Shown: positions 10,615 through 23,619, counted from the first letter of the stretch. The stretch: 64,000 nt of DNA from Lycium barbarum (GCF_019175385.1 NC_083345.1:111710480-111774479), one strand, 5' to 3'. Made by a program: numbers and translations. The notes: generated by a model not told the origin, from the letters alone.

Positions 10615-11652
10615 ATGGTGGTTGATAATACAACAAACAACACATATAACACAAATTCAAATGAAACTGAAGTTGTAAATGCACATGCAGCCAATACATA
10701 TGGAGGAACAACTTCTGGAACAACTAGCTCTATCTTTGGTAACAATTCGACTGTAGATCATAATCATCCTCTGTATTTGCAACCTAATGACACTCCAGGT
10801 AGTTCACTAATCTAACTTCAGCTTACCGGTTCTGAAAATTATGCTTTATGTAGTCGATCTATAAGAATTAGACTACAATGTAAAAGCAAAATTGGATTTG
10901 TTGATGGTAGATATCCTAAAAGTAGTTTTGCACCTGAATTGTATGATCTATGGCAAAAATGTAATGATGTACTGTTGTCATGGATAATGAGTGTTATTAG
11001 GCCAGGATTGTTAAGTACTGTTGTATATACTTCTAGTCCATATAAGGTGTGGTGTGAACTAAAGGAGAGATTTGAAAAAGTTAATGGATCTCATGTGTTT
11101 TACTTGCATAAGGAAATCCACACATTCACACAAGGTACTCAGACTGTGACTGATTATTTCTCAGGGTTGAGAGATTTGTGGACTGAAGTTGATGCAATCA
11201 TACCCTGCCCTGACTGTCCATGTCTAGAGTCTAGAAAATTTCATGAATATTTTGAGTATGAAAGATTGTTACAGTTTCTTATGGGTTTAAATGAGTCATA
11301 CACTCAGTCTAGTAGTCAAATACTGATGATGGATCCAACTCCTAGTGTGAACAAGGCTTACTCCTTGATTATTGATCAGAAGAGTCAAAGGAATCTAGCT
11401 AGCAGTACTCAGGTTGGGTATATGTCTAGTATGATGGATTGTGCTGCTATGTATAGCAACAAAAGTATGATGGATAGTGCTGCTATATATAGCAACAGAA
11501 GTGTGATGGATAGTGTTGTTATGTACAACAACAGAAATTTCAATAGTAAAACATCTAGCAGTGGTGTGAATACCTACAAGCCAGGAAGAGAACTACTGAA
11601 ATATGAGCATTGTGGTTGTAAAGGTCACTCTAAGGATGAATGCTATAGATAG
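10615..11652 (+). pseudogene. copia gag, one in-frame stop
   Basis: Reading from ATG 10615, the frame is open to a TAA at 10813-10815, then continues in the same frame through LTGSENYAL and the 237-residue ORF from 10939. The core (LYDLWQKCNDVLLSWIM, WCELKERF, FLMGLNESY) is the UBN2/Retrotran_gag domain of copia capsid proteins. The C-terminus is a zinc knuckle, YEHCGCKGHSKDECYR, in which the first cysteine of the CX2CX4HX4C pattern is tyrosine. A short MMD-repeat segment (about residues 272-300) precedes it. The stop and the missing cysteine argue against function. Confidence 0.85.
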
Positions 11653-12930
11653 TGAGATATCCTTCCAACTTCAAATCAAAGAAGAAAAGTGAAAATATGG
11701 GAGGTTTTGGAGTATATGATGCAGTTGAGCAAGGAATAGCACAGTATGAACAACTTAAAGGAAAGACACCAAAAACTTCATCAGTTCAACATGGTTAGCA
11801 GAAATCCACACCTGAACCTACATCATTCTTTACTCAGGAGCAGTACCAACAAATTATGCGTATGCTAGCTTAAGGAAAGGAAGAAGGAACTGACAATTCA
11901 TACAAGGCTGCTGCAGTAGGTAGTGTTCTTATTGCATTACTATCTAAATATATCAATAAGGAATGCATTGTTTATACTGGGGAAACACATCACATGACTT
12001 ATCAGCTAGACATGCTAGATAACATTCAACCTAAAGACACAAACAAAAATAAAGTGCATTTACCAATAGGAAGTGTAGTAAATTTATCTCACACTAGAAG
12101 TGCAAATGTACTTAAGGATAAGAAGATATCTAATATGCTATATCTTCCTAAATTTAAGTTCAATTTTTTATCAGTCTCAAAGCTCACAAAGGAACTACAA
12201 TGTTTAGTAGCTTTGTTCCCTAATTTATGTATTTCCAGGATCTTTACAGTGGTCAGGTGATGGGGATTGGTAAGGAGGAACATGTACTTTATATCATCAA
12301 GGAAGGGATTCAGCAGCTATCTCAAACATCAACCACTCCTAGGTGTGTCAATACGGTCATCTTACCAGGAGATAGTACTCTATGGCATAAAAGATTCGGC
12401 CATGCTCCTATAGATTTAATAAAACAACATGAGTCACATAGTAATCTTCAAAATGTTAATCCTAATTTTACTGTATGCCCCTTAGCTAAGCATACAAAGT
12501 TACCATTTCAGTTGAGTACTCATGAGTCTAAGTCTTCTTTTGCATTTGTTCATTGTGACATTCGGGGATCTTTCAGGGTGCGAACATGTAATGGAAAGAA
12601 ACATTTTGTAATTGTGATAGATGATTACACCAGATACAGTTGAAATTTCTTGATTACATCTAAATCTGACACTATAATGGTAACGAGAAACTTTCTTACT
12701 CAAGTTCAGAATCTATTTTCTTCATCTGTTAAAGTCTTAAGAACAAATAATTGAAGATAATTTTTAGCACAAATTTTGAAGCAATGTTATCTAGTCTTGG
12801 CATTCTACATCAGAGTACATGATTATATACTCAGCAGAATGGCATTGCTGAAAGAAAGCATAAAACCATACTACAAGTGGCCAAATCTCTCAGGTTTCAA
12901 GTTGTTGTTCCATTAAAGTTTTGGGGTGAG
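11653..12930 (+). pseudogene. copia protease and integrase, decayed
   Basis: The protease signature near 11967-12000 reads IVYTGETHHMT where copia elements have IVDTGATHHMT, so the catalytic aspartate is replaced by tyrosine. The pre-integrase segment is clear (LWHKRFGHAP at 12381-12410, then CPLAKHTKLPF). In the integrase core VHCDIRGSF and IDDYTRY are kept, but the second catalytic block reads RTNN followed by a stop instead of RTDNG. GIAERKH at about 12842 marks the third. Stops occur at 12643 and beyond. Confidence 0.85.
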
Positions 12931-13497
12931 TGTGTATCTACAAAAATATAAATTATCATTAGATTTCCCTCCATGGTGATCAAGTTTAAATCTCCTTTTG
13001 AAAGACTTTATTTGCATCCTCCTAATCTCTCACATCTCGGAGTGTTTGGTTGTCTTATGTTATGCTACCAGCTCTAAACCTTTGGATAAATTTTCTCCAG
13101 GAGATATACCTTCAGTGCACATGGGCTACTCTTCCACTCAGAAAGGGTATGTGTGTATGACTTTCACTCCAAAACATTTCTAGTTAACAGAAATATTACT
13201 TTTCAAGAAAATATCTTTCCTTTTAAGGACTTGACTACTTTTACCAATCCAGTGTTGAATGTGATAAACTCAACTATGCCAAGTGATGTGTCTATTTCTC
13301 CTAGTTTCTATATAGATGTTACTAACCAAAGTGGTGCAGTAGTGCCACATGTTCCATCGATAGTGCCACATATGGAAGTGCAGATCCCTGAAGACTCACA
13401 TGCTACTACAGATTTTCAAGAAAATGGAGGTCAAGATATTACTTTTAATGATGATACTATTGATGTTTTTGTCACTACTAAGGAAATCCCAGTGGTA

Positions 13498-14540
13498 TAA
13501 AAAATTCCTGACATTAGAAAATCATCAAGACAATGCGAACAATCATTGTGCTTGAAGAATTATATAATTCTTGCTAAAAAGCCTAAGTGTACCTATCCTA
13601 TGGCTCAATTTGTTTTTAATGATCACTCGTCATCTGCTTACAGGCTGGCTCTATCTATTTATTCTACCAATTCAGAACCCTCCTCTTTCGAAGAGGCTTC
13701 TTCTGACCCTAGATGGATTGAAGCTATGAGGTTAAAGATTGCTGCCTTAGAAGACAATCAGACTTGGTCATTGGTGGATTTGCCTCCTAGTCACAAAGCC
13801 ATTGGTTGCAGGAGGATTTATAAGGTTAAGTAAAAACCTAATAGGGAAGTTGAGAGGTTTAAAGCTAGGTTAGTTGCAAAGGGGTATAGTCAGAGGGAAG
13901 GTTTGGATTATGGTGAAACATTATCTCCTGTTGCCAAAATGGTCACTGTTAGAACCATTGGGGCTATTGCTGCTTCTAGGCATTAGTATATCTATCAAAT
14001 GGATGTACGTAATGCATTTCTCAATGGTGACTTAGTTGAGGATGTGTATATGAAGATTCTTGATGGTTTTGCAAGACAGGGAAGTCTCATAAGGTTTGCA
14101 AACTAAACAAGTCTCTGTATGGACTCAAACGGGCTCCTAGGCAATGGAATTTGAAACTCACTGAAGCCTTGATTCAAATGGGATTTCAGCAGAGTCACTA
14201 GGATTATTCACTGTTCACAAGGAGGAGCAGTAATGACACTGTGATAGTGTTAATTTATGTAGATGATTTGTTGATTACATGCAACAATCAATAACTTTTG
14301 TGTGACACTAGAGAAGCTTTACAGAATTAAGTTTAAAATGAGGGATCTTGGGGAACGCAAGTTCTTTCTAGGCATTGAGTTTGCAAGATCTAGCAAGGGA
14401 AAAATTATGTGTCAAAGAAAGTATGCATTGAAAATGATAGCTGAACTAGGCATTGGGTTTGCAAGATCTAGCAAGGGAATAATTATGTGTCAAAGAAAGT
14501 ATGCATTGAAAATGATAGCTGAAACTGGGCTAGGAGGAGC
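13498..14540 (+). pseudogene. copia reverse transcriptase, decayed
   Basis: Typical blocks are visible: [67 protein letters not shown], and the catalytic YVDDLL (YVDD at 14256-14267). Stops interrupt the frame near 13831, 13984 and 14104, and there are frame changes near 14090 and 14300. A 78-bp in-frame tandem duplication lies at 14368-14523. The enzyme would have copied the element RNA to DNA. Confidence 0.9.
14368..14523 (+). repeat. 78-bp in-frame tandem duplication in reverse transcriptase
   Basis: CTAGGCATTGAGTTTGCAAG and the following 58 bases are repeated immediately (14368-14445 and 14446-14523) with only a few differences (GAG to GGG, AAA to ATA). Twenty-six codons, beginning LGIEFARSSKG, are doubled. 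Confidence 0.93.
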
Positions 14541-15247
14541 CAAACCAGCAGGAAAACCACTCGAGTTTAATAAAAAAAACTGACCTCAAGGCAGTATGAC
14601 AAATGTATTCAGGACAATAGTGTATCCAAGGACACAATTCTTACAAATCCAGGACCTTATCAGAGGTTGGTAGGGCGGTTGTTGTATCTTAAAATGACCA
14701 GACCTGATTTAGCATTTGTTGTTCAGGTTCTAAGTCAGTACATACATTTTCCAAAGCAGTGTCATTGGGAAGCAGCACTTAGAGTAGTAAGGTATATCAA
14801 AGGAACACCTAGACTTGGTTTTCTAATGCCATCAGATAATACAAGTTAACTTGTTGCTTATTGTGATCCTGATTGGGGTGCATGCTTAGAGTCTAGAAGA
14901 TCAGTGACTAGTTATCTAATGAAGTTTGGTGAATCATTGATTTCTTAGAAGTGACCTGGTTAGTTGGAATTTTTAAAGAACTTGGGATTTGTGTTGAAGT
15001 GCCAGTAAAGATGATATGTGATAGCAAAGCTGCAATTCAAATTGCAGCAAATCCCATCTTTCATGAGAGGACAAAGCATATTGACACTGATTGTCACTTT
15101 GTCAGGGAATGTTGAAGACTGAGCATATACACACTAAAGAACAACTAGCAGATTTATTCACCAAGAGCCTTGGAAATGTTCAGCATCAGTATCTACTCAG
15201 CAAGTTAGGAGTCAAGAACCTATTTCAACCATAGACTTGAGGAGGAG
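14541..15247 (+). pseudogene. copia RNase H region and polypurine tract
   Basis: LLYLKMTRPDLAF, AALRVVRYIKGTP and YCDPDWGACLESRRSVTSYL are the reverse-transcriptase connection and RNase H of copia elements; stops follow at 14847 and 14947. The polypurine tract GAGGAGGAG (15239-15247) immediately precedes the 3' LTR and would prime plus-strand synthesis. Confidence 0.85.
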
Positions 15248-15529
15248 TGTTAACTAGCCTAGACAGTTAGCAAGTAACTATGGTTGAGAGTGGTTGTTAA
15301 GCATGATTCTTTGAGTAGTTAGTTAGTGTGTTAGTTAGAGAAATAAATATAAGCTTGAGCTAAGTCATTGTATAGCTTCAAGCTCATAAAAGATATTTTC
15401 AATCCAATGTAAAAATCATCTCTCTATAACTGCTCTTCCTTCTCTCTCTATTCTCCTTCTTCCTTCTCTCTTATTTCTCCTTCTTCATCTCATTTCAACT
15501 CGATTAGATTTCCATTAATGGAGCTTTTA
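15248..15529 (+). repeat. 3' LTR of the copia element
   Basis: Same start as the 5' LTR; the end reads GGAGCTTTTA, so the terminal CA has become TA. It is 17 bp longer because of an extra pyrimidine-rich block around 15450-15480. Directly followed by the CTACT duplication. Confidence 0.94.
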
Positions 15530-15534
15530 CTACT

Positions 15535-16191
15535 ATGACTCTATGAGTTCACTAGATATTGAAATTACTTTTAAAAAAGTAAATAAAACAAGAAATAAGC
15601 ATTAATATAAAGGAGAATATGATCATTTCAGAGAGTTGGAGGGGTTCAATGATTCGATTAATTAATTAGATATGTGTCAATTAGAAGAGATAATATTTTA
15701 AATTTTTAACTATAGTGGAGGTCCTCGAGTTATGTCAATTTTGAGAGACGACTGAAATTAAATTTTCCATATTTAAGAAATTAAATTGGCATCCATTTAG
15801 GACAAAAGAAATTATTTCTTAAATCAATTGCTTATAAATATGAAAAAGGTGATATATCCATCAAGAGGGTAAAGCTCAAAAAGTAATTTTTGCAAATTGG
15901 TATTGAAAATAAGGCAGAAAAGATTATGGCATTAACACTAATTATATGTTGAAATTTTACACACATGTTTATTGCTTTATACTAAAAGACTCATCATATA
16001 AGATTTTATCAAACCATGTATTTCCCACGACATTAGTACATTTATGTGGTACAATACTGACACTACATGTAGAATACAATTCTCTTTGAAGTGGATAAAA
16101 AAATGAAGAAATAAAAAGTTACAAAATGCCATGTCTATAGAAGACACACTTGGTATAGCAAAGAGAGATCTGAATGGATTCTCATGGCTCT
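15535..16191. other. Intergenic DNA and 3' UTR of the decarboxylase gene
   Basis: AT-rich, no ORF of note. Read on the minus strand, an AATAAA polyadenylation signal lies at 15968-15973, about 220 bp after the stop codon of the neighbouring gene, so the 3' UTR probably ends near 15950. Confidence 0.5.
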
Positions 16192-19100
16192 CTATGGGAT
16201 GATGAAATCGATTCTGTGATAAGAGCAAGTACAATTTTGGGCACCAATATCACTGGCAACACAAGGAGGACTAACTCTTCCATCTTGGTACCATTTTTTT
16301 CTTTGTTGCAGTAAATCATTGATGAAATTATCCAGAGTTTCTCTAGTGATGCCTGGCATGACAATAACATGTGCCATATCTCTCACACAAGAAAGTTGCC
16401 AACGACGAACGAATTCATGGTCATGAGGCCTCTCAAGCACAACTATGATGCTAAGCTCATTGAGCATTACACTAATTCCTGCTTGTTGAAGACGGTCTTT
16501 TAAGTATTTGGCGTTGTCAAGGCATCTCTTAACGTCTTTCTGAAGTCCAATTTGACCTTTAGCACTTAGACTGTACCACAAGAAGATAGGAGCTAAGCCA
16601 TTTCTGCTTCCTGAAATTGTCGCATCCACTGAAGCAATGTATTCAACTTTTCTTGAAAGGTTGTTAATGTAACTTTTCCTTGTTATTTGAATTCCACATG
16701 GCATTGGACATCCCAAAAATTTATGACCAGAAATTGTAACACTTCCAATTGGTTTCTTGAAAGAAATCATCTGTTATAAAACACGATTTCAAATTTTAGA
16801 ATTGCTTTTGTGTTAGGCTATAATACTCAAATCTTTTAAGATGCAAGTAAGAAAAACAAACTTACATTATTGATAAAAGGGATAATAAGCCCATTCAGTG
16901 CTGCATCACAGTGGATATAAAATTGATCGTGTGTATAGCCACAATCGTCAAGAGTTTGAAGAATAATATCAAGGTCATCAACAGCTCCTTTGAAGGTAGT
17001 ACCTATAATTAAAACAATAATTATTAGAAAATGTGTAAGAAATTAAAAATGATCCTCAAGCTCTATAGCTAACAAAATTGAAAAGAATAAGATATTAGAA
17101 TATTTACCAATTGTAACATTAATTATTGCTGGTATGCCCTTGTTTTGAAGTAATTTTGTTTTCAAATCTGAATAATCCATCTCTCCATGTATAGATGCAT
17201 TAATCGTTTCAAAGTCCATTCTGTACATCATTGCTGCTTTTGAGACTGAGTAATGAGAGTCTTTTGATGCATATAAAATCCCAGTTGGAAGTAATTCTCT
17301 CCTGCAAAAACAAAAAATAAGAAATTAATTTAGAGAAGTCAAAAAAAAAAAAAAACTCTTTTACTTTTTAAATTGCTTTCGTATCCATGATCTCATTCTC
17401 AAAAATTTTCATTTTCCCAATTTAAATATTGACTTTCCGATCCCAAAGTTCTTTAGTCTTGTTACTTGTTAATTAGGTGATAAAGGGAATATTTCTCGTA
17501 ACTTCTTTCTTTTGAATATAATTTATACACTTGGGTCCCTGATTTGGTGTTCAATTTTGCATAGCGGTTGAAGAAAGTGTTTTGGGTTCACGCACTCAAA
17601 CTTTAAAAAAATAAGATAATGTTTTTTTTTTAGTGTGTACTAAATGGTGACCAACCATTCTAGCTCTATAAATTTTATTAGAAGCATTCTAAAAGGTTTC
17701 TCAAAGATATGAGTAATATTAAAAAGCACTACTCCCTTGATATTAAGGATATGATGAAAATAATTGTTAGCTCCGATCTTGAATTCTAAAAGTGACAGTT
17801 AATTTGAGACAATATTTTTAAGCTAAAGTGACTGTTAATTTGGGACAGATTGAGTAATTGATAGAGTAAATTGGTCAAAATTGGTGCTTACCCAACCAAA
17901 ATGCCATGGAGATTTCCTTCTGTGCCACCATTTGTAACATAACCCCAATATTGATCTCTTTCAATTTCCCATAAATCTGCAAACCAATTCAAAACAGCGA
18001 CTTCGAAATCTTTTGAATGAAAATCCACAGTGTTTTGAAGAAATGGATCACCACAATTATTTAAGTGGAATTGCAAAAGTGGGGCCAAGCTTGCATAATG
18101 CTCATAGCATATGTTAACTGGATAACCTGAAAAGAAGAAAACCAACAAACAAGAATGAACAACTCATCATTGCATATTAATACAAGCAAATAAATAAATA
18201 AATTATCCTAATTATTTTTAATGATATTAGACGATGTAGTCTTTAATTTGTTCCAAAAAGAACAAAGAAAATAACCACTTAAGAAATTTCTGTTTATATT
18301 CATCGGAAGAAGTGTTGGGTGTTTACACAAAATTAATATAAATTATCATGGTTAGCTGATTTAATAAAATACACGTTAATTAACTATGATTAAGTAAAAG
18401 AAGTTTATATTGTAATACATGACATGTAATATATTGATTTCATGTAAACACCTACCGGTAAATTTTTGCCAACGTTAACCCCGATTTCTGACAGCATTAG
18501 TTAGTCAATTATTCGAAATTGCTCGAGATGGTGATTTTGTCAATTAGGCATATACCTTAAATTCTATTTTCAAGTTCTCCAATTTCATTTTGTTCTAAAA
18601 TAAATTGTCAACCCGACATCGTGGAACAGAGTAATTGACCCAGACTTATTAGAACATTCTTGCATGTCAATTTTGTCAGCAATATACTGTAGAGACAGAT
18701 AGATAAAAATACGTCGAACACATAAAATATCATATACTATATATAAGTCATATGCACTGACAAAGTATATAAATTTTAACACTATCGAGAATTTAAACTT
18801 GTGATAACAGGTTAATTATCATTTTTACTGGATTTTCAACTTATGCTTATCAAAAGATTTATATGCAATACTTAACAAGTAGCATGATTGTATAAACTTA
18901 ATATTATATGTTATATTCGTAAGCACTAAGGTATTTGATGGAGAGGTTGGCAATACATAAAAAAGATTAGTTTACCTATATGGTAATTGATACGTTGGGT
19001 AAGTGTATCAATATAGTTCATCAATGTACAGTCAAGGCTTGGTCCATCATTTTTGCCAGGCTCAGTCACTGAAAGGTTCAAATTCTTTCTTGGTGTAGTA

Positions 19101-20143
19101 GGTGTAGAAGTCACCTTCAGTCTCTTCATTTCTCCAAAATCTCCATTTGGTATTAATCCAGGTGGTGCCAATCCTCTAGGAGTCATAGCTGATGGCTCAA
19201 AGTCCTTCAAAAAATAGAACAGAAACAATTTTTCATCAACACGAACAGACTTGTTTGTGATGATTTAAATGGAAATAGAACATTTTTTTGGTTTCCCAAT
19301 CAGTATCCGCTTAGAGTCTGACTAATCCGAAATAGTGTCGGGAACCGTTTTGTGGGTAAAGCGCTCTCAGTGGTAAAGCCACAATGCTAGCTACAGGTTC
19401 TACAAAAACCAATAAGTTTGGCTCAAACCTTATATTTGTATTTAAGAAATCATTTAATATGTACAAATAATCTATTTAGAACCAGTAAACAAAAAGAATT
19501 GTCCAGAACCCATAACTAAAAATCCTGGCTCAGCCTCTGAACGTTCCCTATAAAAGACAACTATGTTTTCAAGGTTCAACTATGAAACCTCTCGTTAACT
19601 GTGGAGGGGACGTACTTACAACCTGCCACAAACTTTTGCGTGGTAAGGAAATTGAAGTAAAGAACCATGCAGATAACTAACTATGATAAGGAAAGAAAAA
19701 GTATATGAGTGTTAATTTTGATCTTTTGGTTCATTTGTCCACAACATAAGAAATTAGGGAAATGTATACCATTCTTTCCCATTGAATTTCCATGAAAAGG
19801 AACACGAAACCATGCAAGAAGATGAAGGAAAAAACAAAAATAGGATTGACCCTCAAGTCATCAAGAAAACTAAAAGAGCAAAATGGAGATAAGTTTCTTT
19901 TAGATGCTAAAAGGACATTAATGAAAAATGATAAGAATTCAATTCCATAATCTGGCCACTGCCATGAGTTAGATTTTAGTTTCATAAGTAGACAAACAAT
20001 AATAAAACAAAAAATAATCCTTTGGGAGCTAGAGGGCAAAAAACAAGAATTTACAAAATAATGTGGAGTTGTTTAATTTCTTGATCAGAACAAGAAGAAG
20101 ATGGATGTAAGAATTATACCTTCTCAAATGATAAGCTACCCAT
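16192..20143 (-). CDS. PLP-dependent group II decarboxylase (serine/histidine decarboxylase-like)
   Basis: Six exons join to 1,398 nt (465 residues): 20120-20143, 18976-19204, 17892-18126, 17108-17301, 16866-17002, 16192-16770. All five introns have GT-AG ends and the joined frame has no stop. The N-terminus is MGSLSFEK then [12 protein letters not shown]. Catalytic features of the fold are present: TNGGTEGN (149-156, phosphate binding), DSHYS with His179 stacking on [11 protein letters not shown] with Asp260 contacting the ring nitrogen, and SGHKFLG with Lys290 forming the Schiff base. The family removes the carboxyl group from an amino acid; the plant clade contains serine decarboxylase (ethanolamine for choline synthesis), tomato histidine decarboxylase and tomato aromatic amino acid decarboxylases. 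I cannot choose the substrate from sequence alone. Length fits (Arabidopsis SDC about 482). No targeting peptide is obvious, so it is probably cytosolic. It looks functional. Confidence 0.93.
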
Positions 20144-20222
20144 TCTTGGAGCTAAAGTTTTTAGTTTATTTGTTACTTTAGAATGGAAACCAAGTGCGAT
20201 AGAACTATGTGTAATATTTGGG

Positions 20223-20230
20223 ATTATATA
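20223..20230 (-). promoter_or_regulatory. TATA box of the decarboxylase gene
   Basis: On the minus strand TATATAAT lies 80 bp before the start codon (20143), in the context CCTATATAATCCC. Transcription would start near 20195, giving a leader of about 50 nt. No other regulatory motif is clear. Confidence 0.6.
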
Positions 20231-22529
20231 GGTCTAAAAAATCGTGGGTTTGGGCACCAACCACAATTTACTTTTTTTCTTTTTTTTTTACTTCCTTTAC
20301 TTTAATCTTTCTATTTTTTTCCTTTCACCTTTTCCTCTTTGCTTCCTATTTTCCCGCTTAAATAAATTAACAAGTCATTGAGTTCTATTGCCCAAAAGTC
20401 CTCTTCTTATTATAGTGTGTGGCCAGATTTTGACCTCGTGGTACAAAGACTTGTTAGACTTTGCAAGCCCTGGTCTACCAAATTAGTTGGTAGGTGAGAA
20501 TTGGTAAAAATCCAAAATCAAATATTAATTATTCATGCACAAGTGGTGGTGTCTATACTCGAATTTGTCAACGTAATGATCATTCTTTTCTAAGGATTAT
20601 GCTGGTTTTATCAATGTTCACCAACTACAAATGTCGATAATTTTGTACGTTCTTAGCATAAGATTAATTTTTCAATTTAGTGTAATACAACTACTGCCTA
20701 GCTAATTTTTATTACACAATAAGTATAGAAACCATTTCGCTCTAATTTTCACATGCCGTTGACCACACAACTATATTTCTTATCCATTATTGGGGGAAAA
20801 TAGCTTCTCTCTATAGTTAAAGTGACTCATTCTTAGAGCCGAAGCCCAGTAGCTTTGATAAAAATCCTCTATTTACGTTAGAAATATTCATTGAATTCGT
20901 ACAAATAATTTTCTGGCACTCAATAAGCTGCATTTTCAGAACCCATAAATTCACAATTCTGGATCTGTCTCTGGATCCAGTGTGTTAACTACGATTTTAC
21001 AGGAACTGATCTGTAGCTTTTGCTCATACACTGTTTAAAAAATTCTTTAATTATAATAAATAATTGAGTATAAATATTTGATTGTGAACTCAATTATTAT
21101 TGTATAGTAACTTGAGATCGCTGCAGGAAGTCATAAACTTCAAATCCTGGATCCGCCTCTGTTCATCCCATATCACTGACTGAGATGAGTATTTTATTTA
21201 GTGGAGAAATGCGGTCAGTAAAAATTTATATAATGAATCTCAAACTTGTTTATGGTTGGGGCTTAGCTATTATTTATTGTACTCATTCCATGTCATCATC
21301 TCTATATAAAGCGGAGAATTGAACTTGTTCTAACACAGAATTAGATATGTTAAATTTTACATTGATATTAAAGTAAAAATATCGGAAATTTCTCCAGTGT
21401 TATAAGAGTAACTTTTTTTAAAAATCTTTCTCACGCAGTAAATAGGACGTGTTTAAGAATAAAAAGCTACAAAATGACACTATTGAACGAGGACAAGGAA
21501 TGTGCATACAATGAATTAAAAAAGAAAAAGCTACGAGACGTAACAATTTACCTTTTCTCTTATGAAAAATTGCACGTGAAAGAACAAGTTATTCATGTCA
21601 AATAGTTTAGAGAACAGTTCTTTTCTCAAACGTGTTAATCTCTTTTTTTTTCCCCCTTCTTTTTCCACCATTATTGTTGAGTAGACCGTTTGAGAGTTAC
21701 AAATTGCATTTATTAATCATGGAAAATATCAAGATTAATAAAATGCACTCAAGACCAAATATAAACTGGTAAGTAAGGAAATAAAATGAAATTAATTGAA
21801 CCAAGTCAAACAAATTAGGTAATTTTTTCCCGATAAACCAAAAAAAAAAAAAAAAGGTACAGTAGTAAAATTATTGCTGTCTATATTCTGTTTTTATATG
21901 TTGTCTACTCTGTTTTTATAGAAAAGAGTTTTTGTCATATAGTTAGCCAGCTGTGTTAGCTGCCTGACATGAATATTAGAGTGTTTTAACATATTTCATT
22001 TATTGTTATATCTTTTTCAGTATCTTCAAGAATATTTGCATAATATAGAAAGAAGAAGATGTCAATGGTTATGTATGGTGACGGAGTTTGGGTCTTTGGG
22101 AGGTGGAACAAATGTACACTTTTCAAAAAAAGCTTAATTTAACTTCTTTAGAACTTTGTAAGAGTGAAAAGTTGAAAAACAGTTGCCCCAGCTCACATGC
22201 ATCATTGCCATATATAATGGCATTTTTTGGAAGGTGTAGGTGGATTGTCCTATTCTCTAGATAAAAGTTGTTCACTCTCTACCTATGAACGAATAGTACA
22301 ATTGACAAAACAAAAGCAGGTGAGCTTATGTAAATAAAAGCAAGTGAGCTTATGTAAATACTCACACCTTTTGGTCTGATTTACTAATACTGGAAGCTGT
22401 CCACATTTTCAGAGAAGCAAAATGTGTGGCCAATGCGTTAGCTCATCGACATGGCAAAGCTCTGGTTCTAACTAATTAATATGCAAGATGTTACTTGCTT
22501 TAGTCTATCCCCACCTTTTATGTTATATC
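20231..22529. other. Intergenic DNA upstream of the decarboxylase gene
   Basis: No gene. It contains polypyrimidine tracts (20265-20350, 21640-21665) and short degenerate repeats ending in phrases like GGATCCGCCTCTG (near 20960 and 21150) that recur in the window and are probably old MITE fragments. At 22319-22361 a 23-24-bp segment containing GTGAGCTTATGTAAATA is tandemly duplicated. Confidence 0.5.
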
Positions 22530-23547
22530 TAGGGTGTTCATGGTCCGGTTTTTTTGTTTAAACCAAATCAAACCATTGTAGTATAAATTTTATTGGTTTC
22601 GATAGGTTTTATCGATTTGGTTTGGTTTTTGAGGGTTTTAAGTATGTTTTTTATAATGAAAAAAAAAATACAAGTGAGATACAAAAAATGAAAAAAAGAT
22701 ACAACAACGACAGACACATAACCCAAAGTGCAAGTAAATACTACACAAATTTGCCTCATCTTCATGATTCAAATTCAACAATAAATTAGGATTTATTTCT
22801 TAGCAAGATAAGGCAATAAACCGAAACAACAATCTAATGACCAATAAACAAAGCAGCGGTAAATCACATTCAAAAGTAAAGAATAATCATGAACTCAAAT
22901 ACCAAAGACCACTTGAAAATTAATGAACGAAAAGAGTTGAAAGTGGATAATGAGCAAAAGATATCCACTTTAACAAACACCTTCAGCAAATGACCTTACA
23001 CGCTTTCAAGCACAATACACTTTTCGTACACTCACTGTTTAACAATTGCTCTTGGCTATTAAAAAAAAAATCTTTCATTCCCCTAAGAAAATGTGCGGAA
23101 CAGAACAAGAACACCACTAGGAATCAAATGGTCTAATAAATCAAGAGTAAACATTTTAGACAAGTGAATTAGCCAAAGGATTGACGAAGACACTTAACAA
23201 GCCTCATGTACCATTTAGCAAGTGTAAGGCAATTGATAGGCCTTATTCCACCAAAGGAAAAGATTTAGCAAATTTAAATTAGTATTGGACTTCGAATGAC
23301 CCAAAATTATGAAGAAGATAGATAAAATTTAATTAATATCTAATATGTGTGTGTATATTATTTAGATATGTATTTATTTACCGATTTGGTTTTTTTTTTT
23401 TTAAACACCAAACCAAACCAAATGTTATCGGTTTTTAAAAGTTTTAAACCAAACGAAATCAAACCAAGCCGGTTTTCAATTTATTAAGTCGGTTTGACTT
23501 GGTTTATCAGTTTAGATCGATTTTTCGGTCTCATTTGAACAGCCCTA
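22530..23547. mobile_element. Probable non-autonomous hAT-like element
   Basis: The left end TAGGGTGTTCATGGTCCGG and the complement of the right end, TAGGGCTGTTCAAATGAGAC, are similar inverted termini. The subterminal regions are rich in AAACCAAA/TTTGGTTT motifs in opposite orientations. No clear TSD was found and no coding sequence is present, so the class is tentative. Confidence 0.45.
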
Positions 23548-23619
23548 AATTTATGTCCCTTTCAATATGACTTAGCAGGTATTGCAATTAAACGTTTAAC
23601 ATCTGCTGGAATAAACTTG

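Larger units (their letters stand above)
10195..15529 (+). mobile_element. Ty1/copia LTR retrotransposon, complete but inactive
   Basis: The order is 5' LTR, tRNA-Met primer site, gag, protease, integrase, reverse transcriptase, RNase H, polypurine tract, 3' LTR; integrase before reverse transcriptase is the copia order. It is flanked by a perfect 5-bp TSD, CTACT (10190-10194 and 15530-15534). The LTRs differ by roughly 20 substitutions plus one indel when aligned by eye, so the insertion is not recent. All coding domains carry stops or frameshifts. Confidence 0.95.
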
